Shown here: one piece after another, positions 24,706 to 36,087 of the stretch
How the letters are laid out: each line of letters starts with the position of its first letter
How positions within the stretch are numbered: the first letter of the stretch is position 1
NCBI RefSeq assembly: GCF_022267515.1
Contig: NZ_JAKFGB010000003.1
Location: 186,001 to 250,000, forward strand
DNA: 64,000 bases
Direction of reading: 5' to 3'
Source: Rubinisphaera margarita
GTDB lineage: Bacteria > Planctomycetota > Planctomycetia > Planctomycetales > Planctomycetaceae
Position numbers and translations under genes: made by a program
The notes under the pieces: generated by a model
The model's input: the letters and a program-made list of their open reading frames with translations, nothing else
The model's database searches: none
What the model was told of the DNA's origin: nothing

Positions 24706-26232
24706 CTACTGCGTCAGTCCGAAGTTGTCCGCAATCAACTGCCAGGCCATCGGCACGCCGAGGTAGAGTCCATAGCCGATGCCGCCGACGAGGGCCAGCC
24801 AGACCACCAGACTGATCCAGCCGAATGTCCCTTCCTTGATATTTTCGAGCACCCGCCACCATTTCCGCCGCTTGTGCTGTCGATCGATCTTCTCGTAGAT
24901 CGATTTGATTTCCTGTTTCTTGCTGCGGTCCTTCTTCTTGAGCAGAAGTTCGCCCACCTGATCGCGAAACTCCTTGACAGAACCAATCGGGGCGAAAGGA
25001 ACGTTCTTCGCCCGGGACAGCTGAGCCGTTTCGTCGAGGAGTTGAGTCGCCAGCCCGCGATGAATCTGATCGGCGGCCATCTTCTGGACCTGCAATTTGC
25101 CGGTCCGGTCTTTGTAACGGACCAGCCAGACGTCGCGTTTCGAACTCGCCTCTGCCCGTTTCTGCTCGACGGCTTCCTCGCGGGAGGATCTGGGGGCCTT
25201 GACCTCAGGCTGAACGTTCCTCGGTTGAGGCGGTGTAATCACGGCCGAGGAAACGCCTGAAGCGGCTGCTCCCAGGACGTATTTTTCGTTGGAATCGATG
25301 AAACTGAGCGATGGGTTCTCAAGACCGAGCGGGATCAGCTCGGCCAGAAGTTCGTCGCAGGTCTGATACCGATGTTTCGGGTCTTTGGCCATCATCTTAT
25401 CGATGATCAGATCCAGCTTCTCCGGAACGGCTTTATTGATCCTGGCAGCCGGCGTGTATTTGGAGTTCTCCTTGGCGAGAATCAGCTCCATGGTGGAGTC
25501 GGCTTTGAAGGGAGGGACGCCCGTCAGGTATCGATAAAGAGTGCAGCCCAGTGCGTAGATATCGCTTCGCTGGTCGACATACTTGGCGTTCCGGGCCTGT
25601 TCGGGAGGCATGTAAAGCGGTGTGCCCATGCCGGTCCCGGATTGAGTCATCGACTGATCGTCGTCAACGGCTTTGGCCAGACCGAGGTCGGCCACTTTCA
25701 CCATTCCCGTCTTCGTAACAAGGATGTTGTCCGGTTTGATATCCCGATGGATCAGGTTCATTTTGTGGGCATGGCCGAGTGCCTGGGCACAGACGATCGT
25801 GATGTGGACGGCATCGCCCACTTCGAGCGTTCCCAGCTTTTTGATCCAGTCCTGCATGCTGGGGCCGTCGATGAATTCGAGCGCGGCGAAGTAGATGCCT
25901 TTGTGCTCGCCAACCGCGTAACAGCGGACGACGTTGGGATGCTCGATCTTCGCTCCGACGCGAGCTTCGCGAATGAACCGCTCGACAAAATCCTTCTTCT
26001 GGGACAACTGGGACGACATCACCTTCAGGGCACACTTCCGGTCCAGGCTCACCTGATGGGCCAGGTAGACGGCTCCCATGCCGCCCTGGCCGAGCTTGCG
26101 AACCAGTTCGAAATCACCGAGCTTCTGGACCTTCTGCTTCCTCGTACTCGCCTGCTGCGAGGAGGACGGTTTACCAGCCGGCTCGGTGTTGCCTTCGGCG
26201 CGGGTCTTGTCCCTGTTGCCTGAGCCACCCAT
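24706..26232 (-). CDS. Membrane-anchored Ser/Thr protein kinase
   Basis: Hanks-type kinase of 508 residues. Start has GAGGT six bases upstream. A Ser/Gln-rich N-terminal 35 residues precede the domain. The Gly loop LGQGGMGAVY is at 47-56, catalytic Lys K70, HRDIKPDNIL near 165, the metal-binding DLG replaces DFG, and GTPLYMPPEQ forms the P+1 region. After the kinase domain comes a charged linker with coiled-coil character (KKKDRSKKQEIKS) and one C-terminal membrane segment around 480-500. There are no PASTA repeats, so it is not a typical PknB-type cell-wall sensor, although it is adjacent to ddl. Confidence 0.92.
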   Translation of the reverse strand: MGGSGNRDKTRAEGNTEPAGKPSSSQQASTRKQKVQKLGDFELVRKLGQGGMGAVYLAHQVSLDRKCALKVMSSQLSQKKDFVERFIREARVGAKIEHPNVVRCYAVGEHKGIYFAALEFIDGPSMQDWIKKLGTLEVGDAVHITIVCAQALGHAHKMNLIHRDIKPDNILVTKTGMVKVADLGLAKAVDDDQSMTQSGTGMGTPLYMPPEQARNAKYVDQRSDIYALGCTLYRYLTGVPPFKADSTMELILAKENSKYTPAARINKAVPEKLDLIIDKMMAKDPKHRYQTCDELLAELIPLGLENPSLSFIDSNEKYVLGAAASGVSSAVITPPQPRNVQPEVKAPRSSREEAVEQKRAEASSKRDVWLVRYKDRTGKLQVQKMAADQIHRGLATQLLDETAQLSRAKNVPFAPIGSVKEFRDQVGELLLKKKDRSKKQEIKSIYEKIDRQHKRRKWWRVLENIKEGTFGWISLVVWLALVGGIGYGLYLGVPMAWQLIADNFGLTQ

Positions 26233-26520
26233 TGCTTACCTCAACTGAGTTCATGAGAAGAGTAAGAGGCTCTCCGAAACCGTCTTTATAGTCGTCTTCG
26301 CGATTCGACTCGGTGTGACAACGGGTTTTCGGAAAGACTCTCATGAAAATGAATGAGTGAAATATGAAGAAAAGAGTCGGAAGATTCTGCGGGAGTCCGA
26401 CCAATTTTTGATTCAGAAAACCGATCGACGAATGTCGAAATCAGATGGGTGAGGGGACAGGCCCACGACTCCGCCGACTTCTGAAGCGAGTCGACGGAGA
26501 GTGTGACCGATGACGACACG
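26233..26520. other. Intergenic region with an 11-bp hairpin
   Basis: The region between two leftward genes contains an inverted repeat at 26468-26499 (CTCCGTCGACT / AGTCGGCGGAG on the minus strand, one G-T pair). It lies about 20 bases beyond the stop of the FAD oxidoreductase gene but has no T-tract. It may protect or end that transcript. The rest holds the presumed promoter of the kinase gene. Confidence 0.4.
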
Positions 26521-28650
<2,130 letters not shown>

Positions 28651-28760
28651 CAGAAGGTGCCTTAATCTCAGGTGGGAATCAATATGCACAAGTGCTGATT
28701 ATTTCATGCCCATCCGCTGATGTCCAGCACGGTCCGGAACCCCGGCCTGATGTCCGCGCA

Positions 28761-28797
28761 AAGAAAAAGCCGGTCTGCATGATGAAAGCAGCCGGCT
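28761..28797 (-). terminator. Rho-independent terminator
   Basis: On the minus strand the stem AGCCGG-CTGC pairs with GCAG-CCGGCT around one internal mismatch, followed by TTTTTCTTT. It ends the transcript of the 581-residue secreted protein gene starting at 30568. Confidence 0.85.
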
Positions 28798-28822
28798 GGT
28801 GTTTGAGAGACACGCTCGACGA

Positions 28823-30568
28823 TTACAGATTCTCTTCGGCGAAATTCGCGACCATGATTCCCAGCAGGCGAAGCAGACCGGGTTCGGCGTTGAGGGTGCC
28901 TTTGATCGTACCGTCGACATACTCGTCGGTCATTTCGATGTAGTCGTCGGTGAACTTTTCTGAGAACGCTTCGATGACCGCATCGCGGAACTTAACGAGA
29001 TCCTGATTCGGCTTGCGGGCACTGAGGGCCTTGGCGAACGGCCCAACGTGACCCTTGAACTCGAGAAACAGCTCGGGGGTCTTCTCTTCGGTGGAGTTGT
29101 TGACCAGTTCCAACGTCTCTTTGAGCCAAGGCAGCGACTTTTCCCCGAGACTGAAGAGGACCATGTTTTCACTCGTGGCGAGGAAGATATGACACGGCGT
29201 GCCGAACAGGGAGTCAATCATCGGAGGGACGTTTGACTCGAGAACGATTTCGTGGATATGGAAATCGCCGACGGTTTCGGAGTCGACTTTCGCCTTGAAC
29301 GAGTCCCGAATCTTCGGCAGCAGTTTCACGACTTCGTCGATCTCACGACCCGAAGTCGCCCGCAGGCCGATGACCGCTTCGTGCAGCGATTCGCTCTTGC
29401 CCGGTTCCGCCTTCCGCATTTCGATGAAACCATCGAAGACACCCATCGTGATTCCCTTTTCGAGAATCTTGACCGTCTTGTCGACGGCTTCTTTGGCGGC
29501 CTTCTTCTGATCAGCGTTCAGGTCGTCTTTACGATCGATCTTCTGATCGGCGATCGGCTGATAAGCCTTGATCGTCGAAGTGAATCGGTCCTGGTGAGGA
29601 GCATCGATCGGGTAGAGCATGTCGCCTGAAGCGACGAAGTCCTTTACGGGAGGCACGACATGAAAGCGGCTCTTGAGCTCGGGAATCTTCGAGAAGGTCT
29701 CTGCCAGAACAGTCCCTTCGATTCCTGAAATATTGAGTGTGCCAACGCCGGAACCTTTGGCGGGATCGGTAATCCAGCCGGCTTCCAGACGTTCAATTTC
29801 AACGTAGAGGGTCTCGAATTCGAGAATGCGATTTAGAGCGAGCAGCTTGCGATACTCGAACTCTTCCGGCGACTCGGTCGACTTCTTCTTGATGCCAGCC
29901 AGCACCTGGTTGCGGACTTCGGCGAGACTGCTGCGACGCTGTTCCATTCCGGCGGCATCGTGATCGATCAGAACGCCGGCATCGTATTTCGCATCGAGCA
30001 GCGGCTGAATCGGGTCGACGATCTCCGGAGCATCGGGGTCGATGAGAGACAGCTTGTCTTTGGGAATGAAGATTCCGTAGTCCTCATGGATCAGCATGAA
30101 GCCGTCGAATGCATTGGTGCACGTATAGAGCACTCTCGACCTCGGCTTGTTCGTAATGCCGAAGGCATCGACGTTGTTGCGGAAGTCACGCAGGTCGGAC
30201 ACCGGAAAGAACGGGCGATAGAATTCGCCATTCTTCTCGTCGAACATCATGTCGATGCGAACGGGCTCTTCGCGGTTCACACCGTCCAGGAACAGGTCGA
30301 TGTTTTCTTTGATCAGCTCGTTCCAGGTCTTGGTCCGACCGGCCAGATCCTTGACCATATATTCGACATCGGCGAGCAGTCCGTCTGCATTGCTGATGAC
30401 GTAGCTGATGCGGTTTTCTTTCTCCTGAGCGGAAAGATCACCTGTCGGGGCGACTGACAATACCAGTCCCGCCAACAATCCTGCCAGCAGTCCCGGGCGG
30501 CAGTCTGAGGTCCATTTCACGATGGTCTTCATCACGTATTGCATAGTTGTCTCGCGTTCGCAGTCCAT
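28823..30568 (-). CDS. Large secreted protein of unknown function
   Basis: 581 residues from ATG 30568 (GGGAG eight bases upstream); ATGs at 30544 and 30532 are alternatives closer to the signal peptide. The signal peptide runs through LLAGLLAGLVLSVAPTGDLSAQE. No membrane segment follows and no family was recognised. The mature protein is rich in Lys, Glu and Asp, mostly helical in look, with an acidic-basic patch near 340-370. The layout of alternating helical and strand segments would fit a repeat or periplasmic scaffold but this is a guess. Monocistronic by its terminator. Confidence 0.8.
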   Translation of the reverse strand: MDCERETTMQYVMKTIVKWTSDCRPGLLAGLLAGLVLSVAPTGDLSAQEKENRISYVISNADGLLADVEYMVKDLAGRTKTWNELIKENIDLFLDGVNREEPVRIDMMFDEKNGEFYRPFFPVSDLRDFRNNVDAFGITNKPRSRVLYTCTNAFDGFMLIHEDYGIFIPKDKLSLIDPDAPEIVDPIQPLLDAKYDAGVLIDHDAAGMEQRRSSLAEVRNQVLAGIKKKSTESPEEFEYRKLLALNRILEFETLYVEIERLEAGWITDPAKGSGVGTLNISGIEGTVLAETFSKIPELKSRFHVVPPVKDFVASGDMLYPIDAPHQDRFTSTIKAYQPIADQKIDRKDDLNADQKKAAKEAVDKTVKILEKGITMGVFDGFIEMRKAEPGKSESLHEAVIGLRATSGREIDEVVKLLPKIRDSFKAKVDSETVGDFHIHEIVLESNVPPMIDSLFGTPCHIFLATSENMVLFSLGEKSLPWLKETLELVNNSTEEKTPELFLEFKGHVGPFAKALSARKPNQDLVKFRDAVIEAFSEKFTDDYIEMTDEYVDGTIKGTLNAEPGLLRLLGIMVANFAEENL

Positions 30569-30867
30569 TGGCAGAGCTCCCGAAATCTGGCGAAGTCGAG
30601 ACGCAGTCTGGACCCTTCAGGCCGGGATGGTCGTGAATTGCCGGTAAGTGTATTGAATCCGAAGAATGGGGAAAAGAGAGGATTTGACACTCTCCGTCGC
30701 CCAGTCCCGGCTGTGAGTCGTCCCGAAAGCACGGTTCGGCGACGGGCGGTCACGTCGGTTTCATTCCATTGTCGGATCAAAAATTGGCTGAACAAGTCAA
30801 ATTCTGGCTCGAAAACCGTTTCCGTTGCGCGGGAGTCGTTCCGCTCGAGATCGACGCCCGCGGGGGA
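30569..30867. other. Intergenic region between two leftward genes
   Basis: About 300 bases between the zinc-ribbon protein end and the secreted-protein start. It should contain the promoter of the latter. No gene, repeat or clear terminator is visible. Confidence 0.5.
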
Positions 30868-33303
30868 TCACGGAGTCGCTTTGGGTTTGGGCGCAGGCAC
30901 CACGGCCGGGGTCACGTCGTAGGCGTCGGTGGAATTCAGACCCTCGATCAGACCGAGATTGCGGGAGCACATCTCGGTTGCAGAGAGATTCATGCGGAGA
31001 CTCTCCTTCCAGAACTCCTCGACATCGCCCCGCCGGGTAATCAGGATGGCGGAGAACCGATAGGCGAGCTCCTGCTCAGTCAGAGAGGAGATGTTACCGT
31101 TCCACTCCAGCACGACGTTCGGCGATTCGTCCCGGGCCAGTTCGCAGGCGTAGCGCAATTCAATCAAAGGCTCGCGGTTCTCCTCGGGAACCTGCCGCAT
31201 CAGCTCCCGCACGCCGGCAACGTTTCCAGCAGCCAGCAGTCGCTCGATTTCAATTTGGTTTTTCAACGCCGGAGAAATCTTGGACGCGGCCGGGTGCTTC
31301 TGCTGCATCGCGGTCACGGCTTCCTGGTTCCCGGCCTCCTTCAAGGCGTGCGTCAGATCATCGGCCAGCGATTGCTCGGTGAGGTGAGGCATGTTCGAAC
31401 TCTGGGACGATCCGCTCTGCAGCGCCTGGAAGTACTGCTCGGCCAGTCCCCATTCAATTGCCACCTCGTACACGAGAGCTTCAAGTTCGTATCGCTGCTG
31501 AGCGCGGTCCGAGATGGTGCCCGCATTGTTGCGATACCGGTTGAAGGCGGAACGTTGTCGAATCAGCTCCGTGAGGTTGAGCTCGGTCGCGAGTCGCGAC
31601 TGTATCGAACTTCGGTTTCGCTCCACGTCTTTCACCAGTTCGTCAGCCTCCACTCGAGTGGCTCCGAGGGTTGCCGTGTAGGCCAGGGCGGACTCGACCT
31701 GCTGCCAGGCCTCGGCTTTCTTTCCGGTTGAAGCGAGGTAGCGGGCGAGCAGAAGGTGAGTGTGGGCAGCCGCCCGACTCTCCGGAGTTCCAAAGGCAAA
31801 ATTGCCATCGTAAATTTCGCGGAAGGCGGGAATGGCGTACGGGGCCGGGGCGCTCCAGTCGGCGATCCGTGTCGAAATCCCTTCCCCGAGTGCCGATGCC
31901 GCCGGACCTTCTGGCAGCGACTGCAGAGCCTGAGCCAGTGCTCGATTCCGGTCCTGCTCGGTCAGGCCGGCGATCTCTGGAATGCTGTCGACACTGAAGG
32001 CTTCTCCTTTTTGAGTCGCCCGGTGAGCCAGACCTGTGGCCAGGCCCGCCAGAGCTTCGCTCTTTCGTTCCGCATCGAGAATCGCATTGACGAACGCGGT
32101 CGCCTCGACGTCGTACCCGCGGAAGGTGGCTGAGTAGACCGTTGCCAGGGTCAGTGGAGATGTCCATCGGATCCGTGGCAGCCAGTCGTAGCTGTCGGAG
32201 AGGGCGAACGTGCCATCTTCGATTACCATGGCGACGCGAGCCGCGGATTGCGTGACGTCCTGAACGTCTTCCCGCGTTTCCATCAACGATCGTGCCTCTT
32301 CATGACGCTCGAGCGCAATCAACAGCGTTCCGAGTGCAACGGCATGCCGAACGGCTTCCGCCCCTGCCTTCGGGAGTTGAGCGGAGTATTCGATCGCCTG
32401 ATCGGCCATCTTCATCGCGCCGGTCTTGTTGTCGTTCTCCAAATGCAGCCAGCCAATGCGAGCCAGCGGCGTAATCTTGAGGAAGTTCAGATTCGCTTCC
32501 AGCCGATCGAGTGCATCGAGTTCCTTCAACGCTCCGGCGATGTCGCCGGCCGCGGCGAAAGCTTCCGCATTGAGCTGCCGACAAAACGGCTTGCTGCGGT
32601 TGTCGTTCCGCTGCAAAGCGGCATCGATACTCGCTTCGAGAATTGTTTTCTCCAGAGCAGCGACATCCACGGGTTCGGGAGCGGGGGGCGTGTCGGGGAC
32701 GTCCGGTGTGGTTGTCGCCACTGGACTGACATTCTGATTCACGTTCGGCGTGACGATCAGCGGATCGTCTTCGGGAGCCGGCGGCTCAGCGGGAGGAAGC
32801 TGGGAGTAGAAGTAACCCGCGATGCCTCCCATCACGAGCACAGCCGCGAGCGCGAACACGCGGACCGGAGTGACGATCGGCTTCGGCGGCGGGGGGGGCG
32901 CTTCCTTCTTGATTTCCGGGGCGACAAAGACCGGCATCAGGCAGTCCGGATTCGGGCAGCGGACTTCTTTCCCGGCCACAGCCGGCGTTCCGAAACCGTT
33001 GGTGTCACACATCGGGCAGATGACGCGATGATTAATCTTCGCGGTCGGTTTCCGCTGCAGACGAATTGCCTTGGAGGCCTTCTTCGGTTTGACGGCGAAG
33101 GGATCTTCGTCGGCCGAGGTCGTTGCTGCTGCTGGAGCGGTCGCAGGCTCGGGCTCTTTCTTTTCCTGCTTTTTGGCGGCGGGTTTCGCGGGAGCTTTCG
33201 ACGGACCGGATGACCCATCCATTGCGGCACCACAGAACGGACAGACCTGAGCCTCGTCGTCCAGCACCGATTGCTTGCAGGACGGGCACATGCGCAAATC
33301 CAT
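30868..33303 (-). CDS. Zinc-ribbon, single-pass membrane protein with helical repeat domain
   Basis: 811 residues from ATG 33303 (AAGGA seven bases upstream; an in-frame TTG at 33318 overlaps that site). The first ~32 residues form a zinc ribbon CPSCK...CPFCG. A Lys/Pro/Ala-rich linker leads to a second zinc ribbon CPMCD...CPNPDC around 97-122. A membrane segment FALAAVLVMGGIAGYF lies near 150. After a Pro/Glu/Asp-rich spacer the long C-terminal part is almost entirely helical and TPR-like in pattern. Topology places the zinc ribbons in the cytoplasm and the repeats outside. The precise role is unknown; similar proteins are common in planctomycetes. Confidence 0.82.
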   Translation of the reverse strand: MDLRMCPSCKQSVLDDEAQVCPFCGAAMDGSSGPSKAPAKPAAKKQEKKEPEPATAPAAATTSADEDPFAVKPKKASKAIRLQRKPTAKINHRVICPMCDTNGFGTPAVAGKEVRCPNPDCLMPVFVAPEIKKEAPPPPPKPIVTPVRVFALAAVLVMGGIAGYFYSQLPPAEPPAPEDDPLIVTPNVNQNVSPVATTTPDVPDTPPAPEPVDVAALEKTILEASIDAALQRNDNRSKPFCRQLNAEAFAAAGDIAGALKELDALDRLEANLNFLKITPLARIGWLHLENDNKTGAMKMADQAIEYSAQLPKAGAEAVRHAVALGTLLIALERHEEARSLMETREDVQDVTQSAARVAMVIEDGTFALSDSYDWLPRIRWTSPLTLATVYSATFRGYDVEATAFVNAILDAERKSEALAGLATGLAHRATQKGEAFSVDSIPEIAGLTEQDRNRALAQALQSLPEGPAASALGEGISTRIADWSAPAPYAIPAFREIYDGNFAFGTPESRAAAHTHLLLARYLASTGKKAEAWQQVESALAYTATLGATRVEADELVKDVERNRSSIQSRLATELNLTELIRQRSAFNRYRNNAGTISDRAQQRYELEALVYEVAIEWGLAEQYFQALQSGSSQSSNMPHLTEQSLADDLTHALKEAGNQEAVTAMQQKHPAASKISPALKNQIEIERLLAAGNVAGVRELMRQVPEENREPLIELRYACELARDESPNVVLEWNGNISSLTEQELAYRFSAILITRRGDVEEFWKESLRMNLSATEMCSRNLGLIEGLNSTDAYDVTPAVVPAPKPKATP

Positions 33304-33492
33304 AGATGTATCCTTCAATTTTATCGGAGACTCGATCCAGTCCTGCGAAACGCGGATGTCTGATCAATGGCTGGTTTCGGTGGGGAACAGAGAATGTCCA
33401 CGGAAGCTGAAGCCTTAAAGACCTGCTTTCGCTGGGTCTCTGTTTGACCCGGATCGGCAGAATAACAGATGTGAAAGTGATTTGAAGAATCA

Positions 33493-33526
33493 AAGCGTGA
33501 GAACACGCTTCGACCCGAATGGGTCG
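33493..33526. promoter_or_regulatory. Two adjoining perfect hairpins upstream of the ArsM-like gene
   Basis: AAGCGTG-AGAA-CACGCTT is followed immediately by CGACCC-GAAT-GGGTCG, then TTACGTTATTATT. They lie about 80 bases before the methyltransferase start, in the divergent region of 33304-33605. Contiguous stems without spacer may be a transcript leader, a tandem operator or both. No T-tract follows. Confidence 0.45.
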
Positions 33527-33605
33527 TTACGTTATTATTCGGCATGGAACCGGAGATGTACAGCCGATCGAACGCTGAACGAACGAACCAGGACGGAGAA
33601 TGAAG

Positions 33606-34724
33606 ATGAATTCGCCCCAGAACGAGTCCAACGCCACGCTGAATGTCGAGGCAGCCGTGCGGGACCGATATTCCGGAGCTGCTCAGGAACGGGAAGCGGC
33701 TCTCTGCTGTCCGGTCGACTACGACGCCCGCTATCTGAAAATCATCCCCAATGAGATCATCGAACGGGACTACGGCTGCGGCGATCCGTCCCGGCACGTC
33801 CGGGAGGGGGAAACCGTACTCGATCTCGGCTCCGGCGGCGGGAAGATCTGTTACATCGCCGCCCAGATCGTCGGCGCGGCCGGGCAGGTGATCGGTGTCG
33901 ACTGCAATGTCGAAATGCTCGGGCTGGCTCGACAATACCAGCCGGAAATGGCAAAGCGGCTCGGCTACGATGTCGTCTCGTTCCGCAAAGGACGCATCGA
34001 AGATCTGCAGCTCGATCTGGATCTCTTCGAGAAATATCTGCAGGAGAACCCGGTCCACTCCAGTGCCGACTGGCTCCGCGCTCAGGGGGCAGCCGATGAA
34101 CTTCGCCGCACAGAACCTCTCATTCCCGACAATACGGTCGATGTCGTTGTGTCCAATTGCGTGCTGAATCTCGTGAGTTATGAGCATCGTCGTCAGCTCT
34201 TCGCCGAGATCTTCCGCGTCCTGAAGCCGGGCGGCCGGGCCGTCATCAGCGATATCACCTGTGATCGAGAGGTGCCTCTCGAACTGCAGAACGACCCGAC
34301 TCTCTGGAGCGGCTGCATCAGCGGCGCGTTCCGAGACGATCAATTCATGGCCGCCTTCGAACAGGCGGGCTTTCAGGCGTGTGTGATTCTCGAACGCCAG
34401 GCGCAGCCGTGGACCACGGTGAAGGACATCGAATTCCGCAGCATGACGATTCAGGCCAGCAAGCCTCTTCCGGGGAATGCTGGAGATCGTTCCGAAGAAG
34501 TTTTCTACAACGGGCCCTGGCTCGAAGTTGTGGATGACCAGGGAAACCGACTTCGTCGGGGCGAACGCAGCCGTGTAAGTTCCTCGACGCTGCGGCAGTA
34601 CGGTCAAACTCCCTGCGGGCAGCAGATCACCCCGGTTTCTTCGGAAACAGCTGCTTCCACCGAACTACAGACGTTTCCACTGCAGACGACGGATTGCTGC
34701 AGTCCGGGCGGTTCCTGCTGCTGA
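33606..34724 (+). CDS. ArsM-like SAM-dependent methyltransferase with cysteine-rich tail
   Basis: 372 residues from ATG 33606 (GGAG seven bases upstream; the ATG at 33600 is too close). The SAM motif VLDLGSGGGK is near 72. Three cysteine positions recall arsenite methyltransferases: CCP near 33, VSNCVLN around 180, and SGCISGA around 235. After the methyltransferase comes an extension (FYNGPWLEVVDDQGNRLRRG) seen in longer members of this family. The protein ends in CCSPGGSCC, four cysteines in nine residues. Arsenic methylation is inferred from this pattern; a different thiol-metal substrate is possible. A GAF protein follows by 30 bases. Confidence 0.75.
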   Translation: MNSPQNESNATLNVEAAVRDRYSGAAQEREAALCCPVDYDARYLKIIPNEIIERDYGCGDPSRHVREGETVLDLGSGGGKICYIAAQIVGAAGQVIGVDCNVEMLGLARQYQPEMAKRLGYDVVSFRKGRIEDLQLDLDLFEKYLQENPVHSSADWLRAQGAADELRRTEPLIPDNTVDVVVSNCVLNLVSYEHRRQLFAEIFRVLKPGGRAVISDITCDREVPLELQNDPTLWSGCISGAFRDDQFMAAFEQAGFQACVILERQAQPWTTVKDIEFRSMTIQASKPLPGNAGDRSEEVFYNGPWLEVVDDQGNRLRRGERSRVSSSTLRQYGQTPCGQQITPVSSETAASTELQTFPLQTTDCCSPGGSCC

Positions 34725-34754
34725 TTTTGACACGCATCGTTTGAGGAGATTTCG

Positions 34755-35267
34755 ATGGCTCAGTCCGACCTGCCGCTCCCCGCTCAACTGGGAGAACTGC
34801 TGATTCACGCCGGCTCCGCACCGGTTTCCGACGATCTTCCCGGCCGCCTCGTTCAGGAAACCAACGCCTGGGCTGTGGGACTCTGGCGGAAGAAAGGGAC
34901 CGAACTTCGTCTGTGTGTCTTTGCCGCAGCCGAGGGCTTCGACGAAACGGTCGCGAAAGAGTTCACAGTTGCGACCCGGCGTGTTCCGCTCGATCAGACC
35001 CAGCTCGGCATCGTAAACGCCGTCGTTCACAACCGTCCCGCGCTGGCCCGAGCCGAGGAATTGACGGGCGATCTGCAGAAATCCGCCGGCTGGCTGGGCC
35101 GCTTCGGGGCCCGCTGTTCGTTGTCCTGCCCGGTGATGGCTGGCGAAGACATTATCGGCGTCTTCGCCGTCTCCTGGAAAGACGCGTACCAGGAGAATGA
35201 CGCCTGGCCCCAGGAACTGCAGAAACTCGCCGACGCCATCTCGATGCACCTCACCGAGAACACGTAG
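34755..35267 (+). CDS. GAF-domain protein
   Basis: 170 residues, strong ribosome-binding site GAGGAG seven bases upstream. It is a single GAF-like sensory domain: QLGELLIHAG...WAVGLWRKKG...LRLCVFAAAEG, ending with the C-terminal strand-helix GEDIIGVFAVSWK...LQKLADAISMHL. No output domain, so it would act by binding or complex formation. It overlaps the preceding methyltransferase transcript and is probably co-expressed; a link with redox or metal sensing is speculative. Three Cys residues occur in the domain. Confidence 0.8.
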   Translation: MAQSDLPLPAQLGELLIHAGSAPVSDDLPGRLVQETNAWAVGLWRKKGTELRLCVFAAAEGFDETVAKEFTVATRRVPLDQTQLGIVNAVVHNRPALARAEELTGDLQKSAGWLGRFGARCSLSCPVMAGEDIIGVFAVSWKDAYQENDAWPQELQKLADAISMHLTENT

Positions 35268-35337
35268 TAGCCGAGAACGCCAGCCAGAACCGCGTCAGCA
35301 GCACATCCTGTCGAATGTAGATCGCGTCGGTGGCTAC

Positions 35338-35384
35338 CTTCCTCTTGTGGCGTTGCCACCCAGACGCACGCGTCTGGGCCATCC
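35338..35384 (-). repeat. Short double-hairpin repeat, relative of the 40306 and 41451 elements
   Basis: Read on the minus strand it goes GGATGGC, hairpin CCAGACGC-GT-GCGTCTGG, then GTGGC-AAC-GCCAC. This is the same order of parts as one end of the two long repeats (GGATGGC, hairpin CACAGAG/CTCTGTG, hairpin TGTTGC/GCAACA), with different stem bases but kept pairing. It lies between the convergent ends of the GAF and methyltransferase genes, where it could also stop transcription. Confidence 0.6.
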
Positions 35385-35439
35385 CTGAAACCGGGCGTTA
35401 TCTGCGAGACTGACGTCGATGTCCCGCGCTCAACGAGCC

Positions 35440-36087
35440 TCACGCCGCCTTACGGCAGCAGAAGGCGACGTCGCGGGCGAACAGTTTCGGGAACATGTGC
35501 GCCTTGCGGCCTCCCTTGATAGAGACGACGTTTTCGACGTCGAGATAGCGATCGAAGAACGAGAGCAGTTCATCGTATTTGAAGAACTGGACGTGAGTCG
35601 GATCGCCGTTCACCCAGAGCTTGCGGCCGCGGAGAACCTGCCAGCGGTCTTTCAGGTGATAGGCCAGCGGGACGCTGCCGACCAGAATTCCATTCGGCTT
35701 CAGGAGTCGTTCGATCTGCGTGAACGTGATGGCCGGGTAGGGGAGATGCTCAAGAACTTCGGCCAGGACGATGACGTCGAACGAGGCATCTTCAAACGGC
35801 AGCGGTTCGTTGAGATTCACCTCAATCGTATCGACGCCCAATGTCTGGGCAGCAAGAGCCATGGCCGACGTATCGATGTCGCCGATTACGACCTGATTCC
35901 CTTCTGAGAAGTGCCGGGTCAGCGTGCCGTCGCGTCCGCCCAGATCCAGAATCACTTTGCCTTCCCCAATCCAGTCCCGAAACAGGCCGGCCCGAACGTC
36001 CTCCATGAACGAGTTTCCGATGCGGTCGCCCGTTCTATGGTGCGTCTCGTAAACCTCGCCGAGGCTCGTGGGTTGGTGATCGGCCAT
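35440..36087 (-). CDS. SAM-dependent methyltransferase, UbiE/class I type
   Basis: 215 residues, start ATG 36087. The SAM motif VILDLGGRDGTLTRHF is near 46, acidic GDID follows, and DVIVLAEVLEHLPYP is motif IV of a Methyltransf_11-type fold. The C-terminal part lacks recognisable substrate-binding features. Neighbours do not indicate a pathway; O-antigen, lipid and small-molecule methylation are all open. The gene is convergent with the GAF protein and separated from it by the short hairpin repeat. Confidence 0.82.
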   Translation of the reverse strand: MADHQPTSLGEVYETHHRTGDRIGNSFMEDVRAGLFRDWIGEGKVILDLGGRDGTLTRHFSEGNQVVIGDIDTSAMALAAQTLGVDTIEVNLNEPLPFEDASFDVIVLAEVLEHLPYPAITFTQIERLLKPNGILVGSVPLAYHLKDRWQVLRGRKLWVNGDPTHVQFFKYDELLSFFDRYLDVENVVSIKGGRKAHMFPKLFARDVAFCCRKAA

